Positions 51,340-61,913 are shown, counted from the first letter of the stretch. The stretch is 64,000 nt of DNA from Plantibacter elymi (nom. nud.) (GCF_900177795.1 NZ_FXWJ01000007.1:1-64000), one strand, 5' to 3'. Numbers and translations: made by a program. Notes: generated from the letters alone by a model not told the origin.

Positions 51340-51560
51340 ATGCCATCTCCGTGGGCGGAGAAGACAACTCGAACAGTCTAGCGGATTCCGAGGGCGCTCC
51401 GTGACACGGCCCCGGCGACCACAGCGCGGCCCAGACAAGCCGCACTCGTCGGGTGGGAGGTCTCCCCTGCCCACCCCCGCACGGGGCACGCTACCGTGAC
51501 TCGTCCGCACCCGCGCGACAGGACGAACCGACCGATCCGGTCACCCGACGAAGGACCACC

Positions 51561-51761
51561 ATGCGCTACAGCCGTTACTGGAAAGAGGTCCGCGTCGCGG
51601 CACTCACCGCCCTGCCGGTCGCGATCGTCTCCGGCATCGTGCAGGTCAGCCGCAACACACCGGTCGACGATGCCGTCATCGGCGGCGCCATCACCTTCGT
51701 CGCACTGTCACTGCTCATCCCCGTCGTACGTCACTGGCTGCACCCCGAGTCCCGCGGCTGA
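51561..51761 (+). CDS. Small two-helix membrane protein
   Basis: The 66-residue protein starts MRYSRYWKEVRVAALTALPV and has two hydrophobic segments with a short loop (NTPVDDAV) and a basic-aromatic end. No known family is recognised. An AAGGA site before the ATG and a terminator after the stop support it as a real gene. Confidence 0.7.
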   Translation: MRYSRYWKEVRVAALTALPVAIVSGIVQVSRNTPVDDAVIGGAITFVALSLLIPVVRHWLHPESRG

Positions 51762-51780
51762 CCACTGCGGCACGCCGAAG

Positions 51781-51816
51781 TCCTCGCGGCACGTCTTGTA
51801 CGACGTGCCGCGAGGA
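51781..51816. terminator. Intrinsic terminator
   Basis: TCCTCGCGGCACGTC (51781-51795) pairs perfectly with 51802-51816 across a 6-base loop, between the convergent small membrane protein and acyl-CoA ligase genes. Confidence 0.85.
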
Positions 51817-51841
51817 CGGGCACGTGCCCGGACGCAGGCGG

Positions 51842-53623
51842 CTACTCGGCCTTGCGATCCGCGACGAGCTGGTCGCGCACCTTGCGGCGCAGCACCTTGC
51901 CGATGAGCGACGTCGGTAGCTCGTCGAGCTGCACGACCCGCTTCGGCACTTTGTACGCCGTGAGGCGGGTCCGGCAGTAGTCGCGCAGCGAGCCGGCGTC
52001 GAACACCGTCCCGGCACGCATGACGACCGCGGCCGTCACGTCCTCGCCACCGGAATCGCGCGGCAGGCCGACGACGGCGGCCGACTCGACATCCGGGTGC
52101 GACAGGAGCGTCTCCTCCACCTCGGACGGGCTCACGTTGAACCCGCCGGTGATGATGAGCTCCTTCACGCGGTCGATGACGGTCACGAAGCCGTCCGCCG
52201 ACACCGTCACGATGTCGCCGGTCCGCAACCAGCCGCCCTCGAGCAACGCCTCGCGCGACTCGTCCGGACGACCCCAGTACCCCTGGAAGACCTGCGGGCC
52301 ACGGAGCAGCAGCTCGCCCGACTCCCCCGCCGCACGATCGACCGACGGGTTCTCGGGATCGACGACACGGATCTCGGTGCTCGGGAACGGCACACCCACG
52401 GTGCCCGGTCGACGCGACGGACCGATCGGGTTGCCGAGCGCCACCGGCGACGACTCCGTCATCCCGTAGCCCTCGACGAGCAGACCGCCGGTCGCCTCCT
52501 CCCACCGCGTGACCGTCGACACCGGGAGGCTCATCGCCCCTGAGATCGCGAAGCGGACACTCGTCAGGTCGACGCCCTTGCGGCTCGAAGCACGCGACAG
52601 CGCGTCGTAGATGGGCGGCACCGCCGGCAGGAACGTCGGCGGCGACTTCTTCGCCGCCGTGAGCACCAGCTCGAGGTCGAACTTCGGGAACAGCACGAGC
52701 CGCGCCCCGATGCTCATCGCGAACGTCAGGCACAGCGTCATGCCATAGGCGTGGAACAGCGGCAGCACCCCGTAGAAGACCTCGCCGCCCTCGCTCAGGC
52801 CAGGCACCCAGGCGCGTCCCTGCTCGGCGTTCGCCCGCAGGTTGCGATGCGTCAGGATGGCACCCTTCGGTGCCCCGGTCGTCCCGCTCGTGTACTGCAG
52901 GAGCGCGGTGTCGTCGAGCGTCGGACGCACGACCCGCTTCGACAGCTTCCGTCCGCCGATCAGCCGCTCCCACGGGAGCACGTGCTTGGCCGACGGGGTC
53001 GCGGTCATCGCCGCACGCGACTCGCGCGCACGCTTCACCGGCAGCCGGAGCGCCAGACGCTTCGACAACGGCAGCGCCTGGGTGATGTCGACGGACACGA
53101 TCCGGCCGCGCATCACGTCGGCCGGAAGGTCGGCGACGAGGTCGTAGACCTTGTCCCACACGATCGCGACGTGCGCGCCGTGGTCCTCGAACTGATGCCG
53201 CAGCTCGCGAGCCGTGTAGAGCGGGTTGTGCTCGATGACCGTCGCGCCGAGCCGGAGCGCGGCATAGAACGCGACGACGTGCTGCGGGCAGTTCGGCAGC
53301 ACGAGCGCCACGCGGTCACCCGGCTTCACGCCGAGCTTGCGGAGCCCCTCGGCCGCTCGCGCAACCTGTTCGCCCAGCTCGCTGTAGCTCGTCTCGGCAC
53401 CGAAGAACTCCAGGGCGATGCGATCACCGAAGCGCTTCACCGAGGTGTCGAGCAGGTCGACGACCGTCTCGGTAACCTCGTCGATGTCGGCGGGAACGCC
53501 ACTGGCGTAGGACGACAGCCATGGCCGCTCGGCCAGACGCTGACGCTGTGCCTCGCCGGCCTCGGTCGGCTCCGACGACTGCCCGCCCTCACGCTGCTCG
53601 GCTGTGTTTCCTCGATGGTCCAC
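51842..53623 (-). CDS. Long-chain acyl-CoA ligase (AMP-forming)
   Basis: The 593-residue adenylate-forming enzyme has YTSGTTGAPKGAILTHRN (P-loop), VEGYGMTESSPV, GGWLRTGDIV and a C-terminal hinge KELIITGGFNVSPSEVE, ending with GKVLRRKVR carrying the catalytic Lys. It activates fatty acids to acyl-CoA for beta-oxidation or lipid synthesis. The start is GTG 53623, with GGAGG six bases upstream. Confidence 0.92.
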   Translation of the reverse strand: MDHRGNTAEQREGGQSSEPTEAGEAQRQRLAERPWLSSYASGVPADIDEVTETVVDLLDTSVKRFGDRIALEFFGAETSYSELGEQVARAAEGLRKLGVKPGDRVALVLPNCPQHVVAFYAALRLGATVIEHNPLYTARELRHQFEDHGAHVAIVWDKVYDLVADLPADVMRGRIVSVDITQALPLSKRLALRLPVKRARESRAAMTATPSAKHVLPWERLIGGRKLSKRVVRPTLDDTALLQYTSGTTGAPKGAILTHRNLRANAEQGRAWVPGLSEGGEVFYGVLPLFHAYGMTLCLTFAMSIGARLVLFPKFDLELVLTAAKKSPPTFLPAVPPIYDALSRASSRKGVDLTSVRFAISGAMSLPVSTVTRWEEATGGLLVEGYGMTESSPVALGNPIGPSRRPGTVGVPFPSTEIRVVDPENPSVDRAAGESGELLLRGPQVFQGYWGRPDESREALLEGGWLRTGDIVTVSADGFVTVIDRVKELIITGGFNVSPSEVEETLLSHPDVESAAVVGLPRDSGGEDVTAAVVMRAGTVFDAGSLRDYCRTRLTAYKVPKRVVQLDELPTSLIGKVLRRKVRDQLVADRKAE

Positions 53624-53816
53624 GACGATCCTCCAGATGACACCCGTGCGCACCGCACGCATGCCTCCACCCTAGGCGGGCGCGTATGCCCGACCGGGGA
53701 TGCGACCGGACCGCTTGACAAGCTCCAAAGCGACACCGGTGAATCGCCCGAGGAGTCGTGGAACAACGCCAGAAGCCGGCCACCCGAAGGCGACCGGCTC
53801 CCGATGATCCAGCGAC

Positions 53817-55337
53817 TCAGACGGCGTCGGGTGACGCGGGCGTCTTCGGCTGACGCTTCGCGGCCGCAGCGGCGTTGTCGGACATCGCCTGCTGGAGGTT
53901 CTCCCCCAGCGCGCCACCGGCGACCCCGCCCAGGAGGGCGGACAGGTCGAGCCCGGTGATGTCCTTGACGACCTTCGGCACCTCGCTGACGACCTGGCCA
54001 ACCGTCTTCGTGACAGCCGACGCACCCTCGGTCGAGATGACCGTGAGATTCGAGATGTTGCCGAGCGGCTCGGACACGGCACGAGTGATCTCGGGCAGAC
54101 GGGCGATGATCTCGGACGCGAGTCCGGCCTCACCGTACTTCTTCAGCGCCTCGGCCTTCGCGTCGATCGCCTCGGCCTCCGCCAGACCCTCCGCGGCCAC
54201 AGCCGACGCCTTCGCGTCACCCTGCGCGCGGATACCCTCGGCCAACGCGATCTGCTTGTCACGCTCAGCGGTACCGGCGAGACGCACGGACTCTGCAGCC
54301 GCCTGAGCGTCCTGCACCGCTGCGACCTTGTTCGCCTCGGCGATGGTCTTACGCTTGAACGCGTCGGCTTCCGTTGCGGCATTGGCCGCATCTCGGGCCG
54401 CCTGCGCGCGCTGGACCGTCGCGTACGCGTCGGCCTCGGCCGGCTTGCGCACCTCGATGTCGAGCCGCTCCTGCTCCACCTTCGCCTTCTCGGCGAGGGC
54501 TTCGCGCTCCTGTTCCGCGACCAGGCGGTCCTGCTGCGCCGTGGCGAGCTGACCGGAGGCCTCGGCCTCGGCGTTCGCGCGGTCGGTCTCCGCCTTGATC
54601 GTCGCCTGCTTGAGGCTCAGTGCCTTCTGCCGCTCCGCGACCTGCTCCGCCGCTTCGATCCGCGCGAACTCGGACGCACGAGCGGTCTCGGCTTCCTTGA
54701 TCTCCGCGTTCTGACGCGCGAGCGCGTTCTCCGCTCGACCGAGGTCGGCGAGGTAATTGGTCCCCGGCGTCGAGATGTCGGAGATGTTCAGCAGGTCGAC
54801 CTGGAGGCCCTGCTCGGCGAGATCCGTCTTGGTCGCCTCGACCACCGCTTCGGAGAGGGCGTTGCGGTTGGAGATGATCTCCTTGATCGGCATGTTGCCG
54901 ATGATGGAACGCAGCGACCCTTCGAGGGACTGCTGGATGATCTGCGTCAGCGACCCCTGCTGGGAGAGGAAGCGCTGCGCGGCACGGCGCACACCCTCCG
55001 GCGTGCCGGAGACCTTGAAGTTCACGCTCGCCTGGATGGCGACCTTGATGAAGTTGGTGTCGACACCCTCCACGACGATGCCGATCTGACGCTGCTCGAG
55101 CGAGATCGGGAAGCCCTGCTGCAGGATCGGCCAGATGAACACCCGCCCACCGATGACGACGCGCTGCCCGCCGTCGGGCTCGCCCGTCTTGGCGCCGGCC
55201 CCCCGACCGACGATGACGAGCGCCTGGTTCGGCGGTACGCGCTTGATCCGTCCGGCGACGAACGCGACGATCGCGAGCGCCACCACGACGAGTGCAATCA
55301 CGGCGATCACCGTGATGTTGGTGGTGATGAAGTCCAT
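53817..55337 (-). CDS. Flotillin-like SPFH-domain protein
   Basis: The 506-residue protein has an N-terminal membrane helix (VIAVIALVVVALAIVAFVAG) and an SPFH/Band 7 domain (about 35-210). A long Ala/Glu-rich coiled coil follows (about 210-390) and a variable C-terminus. It matches bacterial flotillins (YuaG/FloT), which organise membrane microdomains. It sits directly after an NfeD-like gene, the usual partner. Confidence 0.92.
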   Translation of the reverse strand: MDFITTNITVIAVIALVVVALAIVAFVAGRIKRVPPNQALVIVGRGAGAKTGEPDGGQRVVIGGRVFIWPILQQGFPISLEQRQIGIVVEGVDTNFIKVAIQASVNFKVSGTPEGVRRAAQRFLSQQGSLTQIIQQSLEGSLRSIIGNMPIKEIISNRNALSEAVVEATKTDLAEQGLQVDLLNISDISTPGTNYLADLGRAENALARQNAEIKEAETARASEFARIEAAEQVAERQKALSLKQATIKAETDRANAEAEASGQLATAQQDRLVAEQEREALAEKAKVEQERLDIEVRKPAEADAYATVQRAQAARDAANAATEADAFKRKTIAEANKVAAVQDAQAAAESVRLAGTAERDKQIALAEGIRAQGDAKASAVAAEGLAEAEAIDAKAEALKKYGEAGLASEIIARLPEITRAVSEPLGNISNLTVISTEGASAVTKTVGQVVSEVPKVVKDITGLDLSALLGGVAGGALGENLQQAMSDNAAAAAKRQPKTPASPDAV

Positions 55338-55383
55338 AGGGCAGGTGCCTTCCCCTCGAGGGCGTGCTGGTGGATGGATGGAA

Positions 55384-55872
55384 TCAGGGCTGCATGTCGG
55401 CAGCGGCTCCGCTCGATGCGGGTTCGACCTTCACGCGGGAGCCCTGGAGCTCGACCACGCGGATCCGGCTGCCCGTTTCGATCCGCGTGTCGGAGAACGC
55501 GAGGCGCGTCTCGATCTCGTGCGGGCCGTCGAGGCTGACCTCGCCGAAGGAACCGGAGATGGTCGACCGGGCGACGCCGTAGAGACCGAGCGGTGAGCTC
55601 GGCGTGCCGTCCTCCGAACGCTTGAAACTCCGGATCATCAGCTGGACGCCGACGAGCACGAGGACACCGATCACGGCGGAGATGACATACGCGGACCAGA
55701 CGGGCAGCCCGTTCGCGAGCACGATCGCGCCGACCGCACCGAAGACGGTGAACGCGCTCCCGAGCGCGGTGGCCGAGACGGCCCCGTCCAGGAAGTCGAA
55801 GATCTCACCGAAGACCAGGGAGATGAGGACGATCACGAGACCGACGGCGCCGACGATGATGAACAGGGTCAT
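55384..55872 (-). CDS. NfeD-like membrane protein (YuaF type)
   Basis: The 162-residue protein has three helices in the first 80 residues and a C-terminal OB-fold domain (GLYGVARSTISGSFGEVSL to SRIRVVELQGSRVKVEP). It corresponds to the short NfeD proteins paired with flotillin. The two genes form an operon with 46 bases between them. Confidence 0.9.
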   Translation of the reverse strand: MTLFIIVGAVGLVIVLISLVFGEIFDFLDGAVSATALGSAFTVFGAVGAIVLANGLPVWSAYVISAVIGVLVLVGVQLMIRSFKRSEDGTPSSPLGLYGVARSTISGSFGEVSLDGPHEIETRLAFSDTRIETGSRIRVVELQGSRVKVEPASSGAAADMQP

Positions 55873-55972
55873 GGCACCAACCCTACTGAACGCCCAGGCG
55901 ACGTGCAGGAAAGCGGTCTCCCGCGATGGCGACGACGGGCTGCGGGCTCCTGTGGAGCGACTGCCGCTGCCC

Positions 55973-56887
55973 TCAGACCGTTGCGTCGAGCAGGTCCGTC
56001 AGCCAGCCGGCACCGCGCGTCGTCGCGCCCAGACCCTCGACGCGTTCCCGCAGCTCACGGTCCGAGGTGACCACGACGACCGCGCCGTCGAGCCCACGGA
56101 CGACGTCCACGATTGCGTCGTCACCACTCCCCGCCGCGTCGACGACCGAGACGCCCGCCCGCAGCTCATGCCCGGGCTCTCGCACGTTGTCATCGGTGTG
56201 GACGCCACGGGCCTGTCCTTCGACGACGGCAACATAGGCCGGCCACCAGCGGTTGAAGTCGAGGTCGAGCGCCTGGGCGTCGAGTCCCTCGTGTGCGAGA
56301 CGGCCGAGTCGCGCGACGAACCGCTGCGCGGCTCCGGCACGATCCTTCCACCACCCGTCCGGTCGCGATCCGACGACATTCGCGACGTCGACGACCACCG
56401 TGACGCGGCGCTCGAGCTGCGACCGCAGGCCCGGCCACGAATCGGCGAAGCCGGGGTGCAACGGCAACGTCTCGACCTCGGCGAGCGGCACCCAGGCGAG
56501 GGCGATGCTCTCCGGGTCGGAGACCACGGGTTCGAACGGCTCGACCGCCTCGACGATCACCGTCGTGTACGACCAGAACCCGAGATCGAGCACGGAGTCG
56601 AACCGCAGCTCGATCGACTCGGCGGGGACTCCCGCCTCCTCGTGGGACTCGCGGACCGCGCCGTCGACGGCACTCTCGAACTGGTGACGCGCACCGCCCG
56701 GGATGCCCCAGGTGCCGCCGAAGTGGCTCCAGCCGGCCCGATGCTGCAGCAGCACGCCGCGCTCTCGATCGTGCACCAGGAGTCCGGCTGCACCGAACCG
56801 CCCCCAGTACTTCCGGCCGTCTCCGGATTCGACCCAGGCATCCCCGGCGTCCCGGACGGGGCCGCCGGGAGGATGCGCATCAGTCAT
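55973..56887 (-). CDS. Nudix hydrolase fused to a NYN/PIN-like domain
   Basis: The 304-residue protein has a perfect Nudix box at 65-87 (G65, E71, R79-E80, E83-E84, G86), preceded by GGTWGIPGG. From about residue 161 a second domain begins with TVVVDVANVVGSRPDGWW and includes AVVVVTSDRELRERVEGLGA. This is a NYN/YacP-type nuclease pattern with Asp residues at the usual strand ends. The combination suggests nucleotide-pool or RNA processing, but the substrate is unknown. ATG 56887 is taken as start. Confidence 0.83.
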   Translation of the reverse strand: MTDAHPPGGPVRDAGDAWVESGDGRKYWGRFGAAGLLVHDRERGVLLQHRAGWSHFGGTWGIPGGARHQFESAVDGAVRESHEEAGVPAESIELRFDSVLDLGFWSYTTVIVEAVEPFEPVVSDPESIALAWVPLAEVETLPLHPGFADSWPGLRSQLERRVTVVVDVANVVGSRPDGWWKDRAGAAQRFVARLGRLAHEGLDAQALDLDFNRWWPAYVAVVEGQARGVHTDDNVREPGHELRAGVSVVDAAGSGDDAIVDVVRGLDGAVVVVTSDRELRERVEGLGATTRGAGWLTDLLDATV

Positions 56888-56955
56888 TGGACCAGCCTGG
56901 CACGAAACGCTGTGCGCCACCCCCTCGGCCAGGGTCATCTCCACCGCATCTGCGG

Positions 56956-56970
56956 AATATGTTATATATT
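56956..56970. promoter_or_regulatory. Candidate TetR operator / promoter
   Basis: AATAT-GTTAT-ATATT is an A/T-only dyad in a GC-rich spacer, 64 bases before the TetR start and 69 bases before the divergent Nudix start. It may hold a promoter -10 region and the binding site of the regulator. Confidence 0.45.
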
Positions 56971-57033
56971 GAACTCCAGTATTGCATCGGCCGCGCTCGC
57001 GCCCGCCGCACCGAACCCACGTGAAGGACCCTC

Positions 57034-57681
57034 ATGGATGCACGTCAACGCCGGACGCGGGCACGGCTCGCGCGCACGATCCTGCAACTCGCCGCAGAAC
57101 GCCCCACCTCCGAGATCTCCGTCTCGGAGATCGCCGCACGCGCAGGCATCAACCGATCGACCTTCTACCAGCACGCGGCGGCGCCGTGCGAGCTGCTCGA
57201 ATCGGTCCTCGCCGAGGAGCTCACCGAACTGAGCATGACGCACCTGGCGACCGTCTCCGCGGACGACGCCCCGGCGGCGATCACCCGGGCCACGGTCGCC
57301 GCGCTCCGCCACATCGACGAGCGCGCCGACATCTACCGCGTCGGTCTCGGCGACGACCTCATCGGCGCGAGTCTGCAGCCCATGCTCAACCGGGTCTTCA
57401 CCTCGACGGTACTCGACATCTTCGAGCGCGGGGCGATCACCCTCCCCCACGCCGAATGCCTGAGCGAGGAGCAGCGCGAGTTGTTCATGCGGTCGGCAGC
57501 GCACTTCGTCGCCGCGGGCTCCGTCGCGAGCTTCCGCGTCTGGCTCGACACCCCAGCACCACGCGACGTCGAGTCGTTCCTCGAGGTCATCGGCGAGCTC
57601 CTCCCGAGCTGGTGGCCGTTCGAGACCGAACACGGGCACGCCCTGGCGCCCGCCGACGAATCCGCCCTCGCTCGCTCCTGA
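57034..57681 (+). CDS. TetR-family transcriptional regulator
   Basis: The 215-residue protein has a TetR HTH (RARLARTILQLAAERPTSEI and IAARAGINRSTFYQHAAAPC) and an all-helical C-terminal domain of the TetR_C type. Its target is unknown. It is divergent from the Nudix-NYN gene across an A/T-rich dyad, so it may control that gene or itself. A strong terminator follows. Confidence 0.87.
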   Translation: MDARQRRTRARLARTILQLAAERPTSEISVSEIAARAGINRSTFYQHAAAPCELLESVLAEELTELSMTHLATVSADDAPAAITRATVAALRHIDERADIYRVGLGDDLIGASLQPMLNRVFTSTVLDIFERGAITLPHAECLSEEQRELFMRSAAHFVAAGSVASFRVWLDTPAPRDVESFLEVIGELLPSWWPFETEHGHALAPADESALARS

Positions 57682-57699
57682 TCACGTCTCGACCAGTAC

Positions 57700-57745
57700 G
57701 ACGAAGGCCCGGGACCACTCCATCGAGTGGTCCCGGGCCTTCGTC
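57700..57745. terminator. Strong bidirectional terminator
   Basis: A 21-bp perfect stem starting GACGAAGGCCCGGGACC at 57700 pairs with its complement at 57725-57745 across the loop CATC. It separates the convergent TetR and der genes. Confidence 0.9.
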
Positions 57746-57774
57746 GTCGCCGCCCGAGGCACGGACGCGGTGGA

Positions 57775-59283
57775 TCAGCGCTGGCGCTTCTCGCGGACGC
57801 GCATGTTGACGTTGATCGGTGTGCCCTCGAAGCCCCAGATCTCGCGCAGGCGACGGATCACGTAGCGACGGTAACCGGGGTCGAGGAACCCGGTCGTGAA
57901 GAGCACGAAGGTCGGCGGACGGCTCGCGGCCTGCGTACCGAACAGGATGCGGGGCTGCTTCCCACCACGCAGCGGGTGCGGGTGCGCCGCCGTGAGCTCG
58001 GCGAGGAAGGCGTTGAACTTGCCCGTGGGGATACGCATGTCCCACGACTCGAGTGCGACCTCGAGGGCCGGGACGAGACGCTCCAGGTGGCGGCCCGTCC
58101 GCGCGGAGATGTTGACGCGCGGCGCCCACGACACGTGCGAGAGGTCCTGTTCGATCTCGCGCTCCAGGTACTTCCGGCGTTCGTCGTCGAGCTGGTCCCA
58201 CTTGTTGAAGGCGAGCACGAGGGCGCGACCGCTCTCGAGGACGAGGTCGATGATGCGCACGTCCTGCTCGCTGATCACCTCGGTGACGTCGATGAGGACG
58301 ACGGCCACCTCAGCCTTCTCGAGCGCCGTGCTCGTGCGGAGCGACGCGTAGAAATCGGCGCCCTGCGACAGGTGCACGCGACGACGGATACCCGCGGTGT
58401 CGACGAAGCGCCAGATCTTGCCGCCGAGCTCGATCTGCTCGTCGACCGGGTCGCGGGTGGTCCCGGCGAGGTCGTTGACGACGACGCGCTCCTCGCCTGC
58501 GGTCTTGTTGAGCAGGCTGGACTTGCCGACGTTCGGGCGCCCGAGGATCGCGACGCGGCGGGGTCCGCCGAACTCGTCCTTCGCGACGGCCGAGACCTGC
58601 GGGAGGACCTTGAGGATCTTGTCGAGGAGGTCGGCGACACCACGGCCGTGGATCGCGGAGACCGGGTGGGGCTCGCCGAGGCCGAGGTTCCAGAGCGCTG
58701 CGGCCTCCGGCTCCTGACGGGCGTCGTCGACCTTGTTGGCGACGAGGAAGACGGGGCGTCCGGTCTTGCGGAGCAGCTTGACGACCTGCTCGTCGGTCGC
58801 CGTGGCGCCGACCATGGCGTCGACCACGAAGATCACGACGTCGGAGAGGTCGATGGCGATCTCGGCCTGGGCCGCGACAGACGCGTCGATCCCCTTGGCG
58901 TCGGGCTCCCACCCACCGGTGTCGACGACCGTGAAGCGACGGTCGTTCCACTCGGCCTTGTAGTTCACGCGGTCGCGGGTGACACCGGGGGTGTCCTCCA
59001 CGACGGCCTCACGACGGCCGAGGATGCGGTTCACCAGCGCGGACTTGCCCACGTTCGGGCGACCGACGATCGCCACGACGGGCAGCGCCGGCAGGAAGCG
59101 GATCTCGTCCGGGTCCTCCGTCGCGCCGTCGAGGATGTCGAGGTCGTCGCCCTCGAGGTCGTAGTCGGCCAGGCCGGAGCGGAGGGACGCGGCCCGCTGG
59201 GTCGCGAGCTCCTCGTCCATGTCCTGGAGGCGGTCCGCGAGGTCGTCGGGGCCTCCGTCGAACTGCTCGTCATCGTGAGCCAT
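57775..59283 (-). CDS. der: Ribosome biogenesis GTPase Der
   Basis: The 502-residue protein has two GTPase domains, each with GRPNVGKS, DTxG and NKxD motifs (for instance NKVDD and NKWDQ), and a C-terminal KH-like domain ending [13 protein letters not shown]. Der helps assemble the 50S subunit. It has the acidic N-terminal extension of about 65 residues usual in actinobacteria. It overlaps cmk by 14 bases. Confidence 0.96.
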   Translation of the reverse strand: MAHDDEQFDGGPDDLADRLQDMDEELATQRAASLRSGLADYDLEGDDLDILDGATEDPDEIRFLPALPVVAIVGRPNVGKSALVNRILGRREAVVEDTPGVTRDRVNYKAEWNDRRFTVVDTGGWEPDAKGIDASVAAQAEIAIDLSDVVIFVVDAMVGATATDEQVVKLLRKTGRPVFLVANKVDDARQEPEAAALWNLGLGEPHPVSAIHGRGVADLLDKILKVLPQVSAVAKDEFGGPRRVAILGRPNVGKSSLLNKTAGEERVVVNDLAGTTRDPVDEQIELGGKIWRFVDTAGIRRRVHLSQGADFYASLRTSTALEKAEVAVVLIDVTEVISEQDVRIIDLVLESGRALVLAFNKWDQLDDERRKYLEREIEQDLSHVSWAPRVNISARTGRHLERLVPALEVALESWDMRIPTGKFNAFLAELTAAHPHPLRGGKQPRILFGTQAASRPPTFVLFTTGFLDPGYRRYVIRRLREIWGFEGTPINVNMRVREKRQR

Positions 59284-60007
59284 GGGAGTTCCTTGCTGTG
59301 AGGGATTCGGTGACGCGGACGACCGCGTCGACCGTCTCGTCGAAGTCGATGTGCGTGGAGTCGACCGTGGTCACTCCGTCCGCCGCGTTCATGAAGTCGA
59401 CGACCCTGGAGTCCGCCCGATCACGCCGCTGCAGTTGTTCCGCGACGTCGCCGGCAGGGTGGCTCTCGAATTCCGCTGAACGCCTGGCCATTCTAGCCGC
59501 TTCGGATGCCGTGAGCAGGATCCGAGCCTGAGCATCCGGTGCGACCACCGTGGTGATGTCGCGTCCCTCGACGACGATGCCCGGGCGGTCGACGTTTGCG
59601 ATGAGCGATCGGAAGGTCTCGTTGATCCACGCACGCACCTCCGGGACACGGGCGACGGCGGACACGACGGCCGTCACGCGAGGGCCGCGGATCTCGTCCG
59701 TGACGTCGCGATCCCCGAGCGTGAACGCGGTCACGTCCGGGTCGAGGGAGACGGTGAAGGCACCACCGAACGCGTCGAGCGAGCCGATCACCGCCGCCGA
59801 GTCCTCGGGGTCGACGTCCGCATCGAGCGTGTGGAGCGCGAGCGCGCGGTACCAGGCGCCCGTGTCGAGGTAGCGGTAGCCGAGCCGGCGGGCGACGGCC
59901 TTGCTCACGCTGGACTTGCCGCTGCCGGCCGGTCCGTCGATCGCGACCACGACGGGTGCGTCCGGCGTCGTCGACGCGTCGGTGCTGGTGGGGTGCTGTT
60001 CGGTCAT
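59270..60007 (-). CDS. cmk: Cytidylate kinase
   Basis: The 245-residue kinase has the P loop [21 protein letters not shown] for CMP binding, EGRDITTVV and a lid RRDRADS. It phosphorylates CMP and dCMP. It sits in the conserved ParA-ScpAB-RluB-TyrA-Cmk-Der order, 8 bases after tyrA. Confidence 0.96.
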   Translation of the reverse strand: MTEQHPTSTDASTTPDAPVVVAIDGPAGSGKSSVSKAVARRLGYRYLDTGAWYRALALHTLDADVDPEDSAAVIGSLDAFGGAFTVSLDPDVTAFTLGDRDVTDEIRGPRVTAVVSAVARVPEVRAWINETFRSLIANVDRPGIVVEGRDITTVVAPDAQARILLTASEAARMARRSAEFESHPAGDVAEQLQRRDRADSRVVDFMNAADGVTTVDSTHIDFDETVDAVVRVTESLTARNSHGSR

Positions 60008-60015
60008 GTCTCTTC

Positions 60016-61116
60016 CTATACTTCCGCGATGCGCCAGCCGCGCGACTCGAGGTCGTCGACGGTGCGCTGCTTCACCTCGGGGAGGACCTGGACCTCCGCG
60101 AGACCGATGTTCGCGCCGGGCGAGTGCTCCAGACGCAGGTCTTCGATGTTGACGCCGATCTCGCCCAGCTCGGTGAACAGGGCGCCCAGCTGGCCGGGGC
60201 GGTCGTCGAGGAGGACGACGATGCTCGCGAACCGGCGGTTCTGGCCGTGCTTGCCGGGGAGCCGTGCGACGCCGGTGTTGCCGGCGGCGATCGCGTCCGC
60301 GATCGTGCGGCGAGCGCCGGGCACCTCCGGGTCCCGGAGTGCCGAGATGACCGACGCGAGATCGGAGGAGAGCTGTTCCAGCACGGGGAGGACCTCGGCG
60401 TGGTTGGCGCTGAGGATCTGGACCCAGAGCTCCGGTGCGCTCGAGGCGATGCGGACGGTGTCGCGCAGGCCCTGTCCGGCGAGCTGGATGGCGCCCTCCT
60501 CGGCGTCCTGCAGCTGGGCGGCCAGGAGGCTCGCGACGAGTTGCGGCGTGTGCGAGACGAGCGCGACGAAGCGGTCGTGTTCGTCCGGCGTCATCTCCAT
60601 CGGGATGGTGCCGAGGTCGAGCGCGAGGCCCTCCACCTGCGACAGCGCCCAGGCGGGCGTCTCGGCGTCGCGGCAGATCACCCAGGGGCGGCCGAGGAAG
60701 AGGTCGGCCCTGGCGGAGATCGCTCCCCCTCGCTCACGGCCGGCGAGCGGGTGGGAACCGATGTACCGGGTGAGGTCGACGCCGCGCTCGAGCAGTGCGC
60801 GGTACGGTTCGAGCTTCACGCTCGCGACGTCGGTCACGACGGCGCGCGGGAACGCGGCGAGTTCGGCCTCGATGACGCGGGCGGTGACGTCCGGTGGGAC
60901 GCAGATGACGACGACGGACGGGTCGTCGGTGGGTTCCGCTGCACGACCCGCGCCGTAGTCGATGGCGAGGCGCAACTGGCTGGGCGACGCGTCGTCGAGG
61001 ATGATGTCGACGCCCTTGGCGCGCAGCGCGAGTCCGATGCTCGCGCCGAGGAGGCCGGCTCCGACGATGCGGACCGACCCCTGCACGCGCGCGGGCGCGG
61101 AGCTCAGGTCGCTCAT
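60016..61116 (-). CDS. tyrA: Prephenate dehydrogenase with C-terminal ACT domain
   Basis: The 366-residue enzyme has an NAD fold ([15 protein letters not shown]), [11 protein letters not shown] at the substrate site with the catalytic His, and a late ACT-like region ([20 protein letters not shown]). It makes 4-hydroxyphenylpyruvate for tyrosine synthesis. The ACT part suggests feedback by tyrosine. It overlaps rluB by 4 bases (ATGA). Confidence 0.94.
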   Translation of the reverse strand: MSDLSSAPARVQGSVRIVGAGLLGASIGLALRAKGVDIILDDASPSQLRLAIDYGAGRAAEPTDDPSVVVICVPPDVTARVIEAELAAFPRAVVTDVASVKLEPYRALLERGVDLTRYIGSHPLAGRERGGAISARADLFLGRPWVICRDAETPAWALSQVEGLALDLGTIPMEMTPDEHDRFVALVSHTPQLVASLLAAQLQDAEEGAIQLAGQGLRDTVRIASSAPELWVQILSANHAEVLPVLEQLSSDLASVISALRDPEVPGARRTIADAIAAGNTGVARLPGKHGQNRRFASIVVLLDDRPGQLGALFTELGEIGVNIEDLRLEHSPGANIGLAEVQVLPEVKQRTVDDLESRGWRIAEV

Positions 61117-61913
61117 GCCGTCGGCTCCGACGCCTCCGCTGCCGTGCCGTCGGCCGCGCGGGCTTCAGGACCGTGAGCGCGGGCGATGGTCAGGATGGCG
61201 CCGAGTTCGTCCTTGCTCAGCTCGCGCAGCTGGCCGGATCCGAGGGTCCCGAGGTGCAGGGGGCCGAACTGACGGCGCACGAGGTCGACGACCGGGTGGC
61301 CGACCGCGTCGAGCATGCGACGGACGATGCGGTTCCGCCCGGAGTGCAGCGTGAGCTCCACGAGGCTGAAGCCGTCCTCGGTGCCGAGCAGGCGGGCCTT
61401 GTCGGCGGAGATCGGTCCGTCCTCGAGCTCGATGCCCGCGGTCAGCTTCGCGAGGACCTGCGCGGTGACCTTGCCGGTGACCTTCGCGATGTACGTCTTC
61501 TGCACACCGAACGACGGGTGCGCGAGCACGTGCGCGAGGTCGCCGTCGTTGGTGAGGATGAGCAGGCCGCTCGTCTCGGCGTCGAGGCGGCCCACGTTGA
61601 AGAGCCGTTCCTCGTACTGCTCGGTGAAGCGGCGCAGATCGGGGCGACCGCGGTCGTCCTTCAGCGAGCTGTAGATGCCCACCGGCTTGTTGAGCATGAG
61701 GTAGCGCTTCGAGGCGTCGAGCTGGATGGCGCTGCCGTCGACCGACACGAGGTCGTGCTCCGGATCGATCCGCGAGCCGAGCTCGGTGACGACGACGCCG
61801 TTCACCTCCACGCGGCCGTCCTCGATGAGCTGCTCCGACACACGCCTGGAGGCGACGCCGGCGTTCGCCAGCACCTTCTGCAAGCGGATGCCCTCTGATT
61901 CAGTGCTGGTCAC
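61113..61913 (-). CDS. rluB: 23S rRNA pseudouridine synthase RluB-like
   Basis: The 266-residue protein has an S4 RNA-binding domain (IRLQKVLANAGVASRRVSEQ) and the RsuA/RluB catalytic motif GRLDAETSGLLILTNDG with its Asp. It modifies 23S rRNA. GTG 61913 is preferred for its AAGGA site, overlapping scpB by 14 bases. ATG 61934 is an alternative. Confidence 0.93.
   Translation of the reverse strand: MTSTESEGIRLQKVLANAGVASRRVSEQLIEDGRVEVNGVVVTELGSRIDPEHDLVSVDGSAIQLDASKRYLMLNKPVGIYSSLKDDRGRPDLRRFTEQYEERLFNVGRLDAETSGLLILTNDGDLAHVLAHPSFGVQKTYIAKVTGKVTAQVLAKLTAGIELEDGPISADKARLLGTEDGFSLVELTLHSGRNRIVRRMLDAVGHPVVDLVRRQFGPLHLGTLGSGQLRELSKDELGAILTIARAHGPEARAADGTAAEASEPTA

Noticed and set aside
53624-53816. 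Terminator between the flotillin and acyl-CoA ligase genes
   Set aside because: A possible stem at about 53776-53799 has two mismatches in ten pairs and is not convincing.
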